DNA from: an uncultured Alphaproteobacteria bacterium
Lineage (GTDB): Bacteria; Pseudomonadota; Alphaproteobacteria; Rickettsiales; UBA1997
NCBI GenBank assembly: GCA_903837365.1
Contig: CAILUF010000284.1
Location: 1 to 7,572 of the forward strand
Reading direction: 5' to 3'
Length of the DNA stretch: 7,572 nucleotides
In this document: one piece after another, positions 6,340 to 7,572 of the stretch
Layout: each line of letters begins with the position of its first letter
How positions within the stretch are numbered: the first letter of the stretch is position 1
The notes under the pieces: model-generated
The model's input: the letters and a program-made list of their open reading frames with translations, nothing else
Told to the model about the DNA's origin: nothing
Database searches by the model: none
Position numbers and translations under genes: made by a program

Positions 6340-7398
6340 TTATGGATTTCGTGGATTAGATTTTTTTGCAGGTAAATCAAAACTTTTACCTTGTGGGAAT
6401 AAAAGAAAACTAGATGGCTTTTGATCTTGGGTAACTGGCTTTTGATCTTGATCATCATCTGAATTTACTAACAATTCCCTGTATTTCTTTTCAAATACTC
6501 TTCTTGATTTAAAAGATCGATACTCTTCATCGAATGATTTTTGTAAATTAACTGGATCGCTACTAAAAACCCCACCCGATCCATCAGCTTTATATCCTGG
6601 ATTATCATGCAAATCTGAAGATTCAACATCATTAAGGAAATTTTTTCTAGTTGAAAATTTAGTTGAACTGCCACGCTTTGCAGGACCTTCGCAGAAATTT
6701 GCGTCGGGAATATCACTAGTTTTTTCATTAACAAATGCATCTCGATAAGATTTAGCATGACTTTCAATACCTGCAGAAATTTCTCTATAAATTCCTTTCT
6801 CATATTGTTGATCTGAAATTTTTTGAGCTTCTAAAAAATTGTTACTTGAACCTTGATCAACTGGACCGCGTTTTGCAGGACCACCTAAATCCTCGTAAAA
6901 ACTCTCAATGCCTCCTTGATCTAAAAATTTAGATCTATCTTCCATATCCCTTATACTTTCGGCTATTGCTCTAGCGATTTCTTTATCATTAAGATCATCT
7001 TGATTAATCGGCGAAGCTGAATTGCCGAATAATCCTGGGATATTATCCTCTGAATAATAGTCATCAAAATTAACTCGATCTTCATTAGCAAAACTATCTT
7101 GGGGATTAGACCATAAGCGCAATCTTGATTCTTCTGGCAATTCACTTTCAGGATTTTCTAACAAAGAAAATTCTTCACTTAAACCTGTTGATAAAAAAGT
7201 TTTTGTATTTTTTTGTTGTGGTATTTCATCAGTAATTGCTCCTCGTACTATTAAGCTTTTTCGTCTTAAATCCTCTTGCGCAAAATCAAGATTTTTACTT
7301 TCTTCTTGAGGCGATGCAATTTGTGTTGACGCGCTTTCTAATGACTCTGCTTGCCTTAATTGCCTTTGCTTTAACTGCAATTCTAATTGCTTCTTCAT
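6340..7398 (-). CDS. Unrecognised acidic, disordered protein with ubiquitin-interacting motif; candidate effector
   Basis: I do not recognise this family. From ATG 7398 it has 352 residues; a TTG at 7422 would add eight. Neither start has a Shine-Dalgarno; ATG is preferred. No signal peptide or membrane helix is seen, and only one Cys. The N-terminus (1-22) is a Gln/Lys/Leu-rich helix, and the rest is rich in Asp, Glu, Ser, Asn and Gln and looks disordered. Residues 134-154 (plus 6937-6999) contain DKEIARAIAESIRD, matching the ubiquitin-interacting motif: acidic run, hydrophobic-x-x-Ala-x-x-x-Ser-x-x-acidic, with Ala144 and Ser148. GPAKRG occurs at 173-178 and 238-243 within a longer degenerate duplication, and QDQKP is tandemly repeated at 317-321 and 324-328. 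The last 19 residues are basic (PAKK, PRNP), as in some type IV secretion substrates. A host-directed effector is an inference; an internal scaffold protein is the alternative. It converges on the prepilin-type gene with a 17-base gap. Confidence 0.72.
   Translation of the reverse strand: MKKQLELQLKQRQLRQAESLESASTQIASPQEESKNLDFAQEDLRRKSLIVRGAITDEIPQQKNTKTFLSTGLSEEFSLLENPESELPEESRLRLWSNPQDSFANEDRVNFDDYYSEDNIPGLFGNSASPINQDDLNDKEIARAIAESIRDMEDRSKFLDQGGIESFYEDLGGPAKRGPVDQGSSNNFLEAQKISDQQYEKGIYREISAGIESHAKSYRDAFVNEKTSDIPDANFCEGPAKRGSSTKFSTRKNFLNDVESSDLHDNPGYKADGSGGVFSSDPVNLQKSFDEEYRSFKSRRVFEKKYRELLVNSDDDQDQKPVTQDQKPSSFLLFPQGKSFDLPAKKSNPRNP
6415..6450 (-). repeat. Tandem 21-base repeat encoding QDQKP twice
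   Basis: The 15-base string TGGCTTTTGATCTTG occurs at 6415-6429 and again at 6436-6450, a period of 21 bases or seven codons. In the acidic protein it gives QDQKP-VT-QDQKP near the C-terminus. Copy number could change by slippage without breaking the frame. Confidence 0.75.
6634..6912 (-). repeat. Degenerate internal duplication in the acidic protein
   Basis: Two segments share the same order of short blocks: GIES, Tyr-x-Asp, GPAKRG, SS, NFL. Copy one is at 6832-6912 (about 27 codons) and copy two at 6634-6771 (about 46 codons, with an insertion before GPAKRG). At DNA level the GPAKRG codons share TTTGCAGGACC. The block order suggests an old duplication; the short blocks make this less than certain. 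Confidence 0.5.
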
Positions 7399-7536
7399 AA
7401 ATTGGATTTTAAATTTACTCAATAATTTTAGTTTTTATATACAAGCCTTAATGAGTTAAAATATCTTAAATATTTTTTATTTACTTTGCTTAAACTACGT
7501 TAACTTTTTTATTTTTCAATAGCTTATATTTTAAAA

Positions 7537-7562
7537 TAATAATCATTTAAATTTGATTATTA
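7537..7562. repeat. 9-base perfect inverted repeat upstream of the acidic-protein gene
   Basis: TAATAATCA (7537-7545) and TGATTATTA (7554-7562) flank an 8-base spacer. On the minus strand the repeat is followed by TTTT, so it could be a weak terminator of a minus-strand gene beyond the window, or an operator for the gene starting at 7398. In such AT-rich DNA it may be chance. The rest of 7399-7572 holds no supportable promoter or gene. Confidence 0.25.
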
Positions 7563-7572
7563 AATTCAAAAA

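Noticed and set aside
6468..7145. Alternative minus-strand frames within the acidic-protein gene.
   Set aside because: They overlap the longer frame that carries coherent motifs and repeats; their translations are hydrophobic shadows with no family features.
1..7572. CRISPR arrays, insertion-sequence ends, transposase or phage integration signals.
   Set aside because: No regularly spaced repeats, transposase motifs or tRNA-end duplications were found; the 3' end of tRNA-Ala is not repeated elsewhere in the window.

Overview
This is a strongly AT-rich bacterial window. Low GC, intergenic DNA made almost only of A and T, and a threonyl-tRNA synthetase that reads like the rickettsial form from memory (no alignment was run) suggest a host-associated alphaproteobacterium of Rickettsiales type. 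A prepilin-type gene and a polar protein with a eukaryote-like ubiquitin-interacting motif fit an endosymbiont or parasite that keeps some surface appendage or secretion machinery. This placement is inference.

Layout. Positions 1-1197 (+) hold the 3' part of a hybrid sensor histidine kinase. Its gene starts left of the window, and the reading frame is open from base 1. Positions 4977-1218 (-) form a likely two-gene unit: thrS, then, after 10 bases, a large multi-pass membrane protein that resembles GT-C glycosyltransferases. A good sigma70-type promoter (5023-5050, -) sits just upstream of thrS. Positions 5157-5232 (+) are tRNA-Ala(GGC) with encoded CCA. Positions 5411-6322 (+) are a prepilin-type protein with a C-terminal LamG-like domain, interrupted by one in-frame TAA at 5870-5872; the frame stays open for another 149 codons. 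Positions 7398-6340 (-) encode an unrecognised acidic, probably disordered protein. It has a near-perfect ubiquitin-interacting motif, a degenerate internal duplication, Tyr-x-x-Leu/Ile sites and a basic C-terminal tail.

The housekeeping part (thrS, tRNA-Ala) is ordinary. The accessory part (5411-7422) is the interesting part: a pilin/lectin-like gene that looks freshly broken, converging on a candidate secreted effector. The proposed host-directed role rests on motif reading only. None of the four visible gene starts has a recognisable Shine-Dalgarno sequence.
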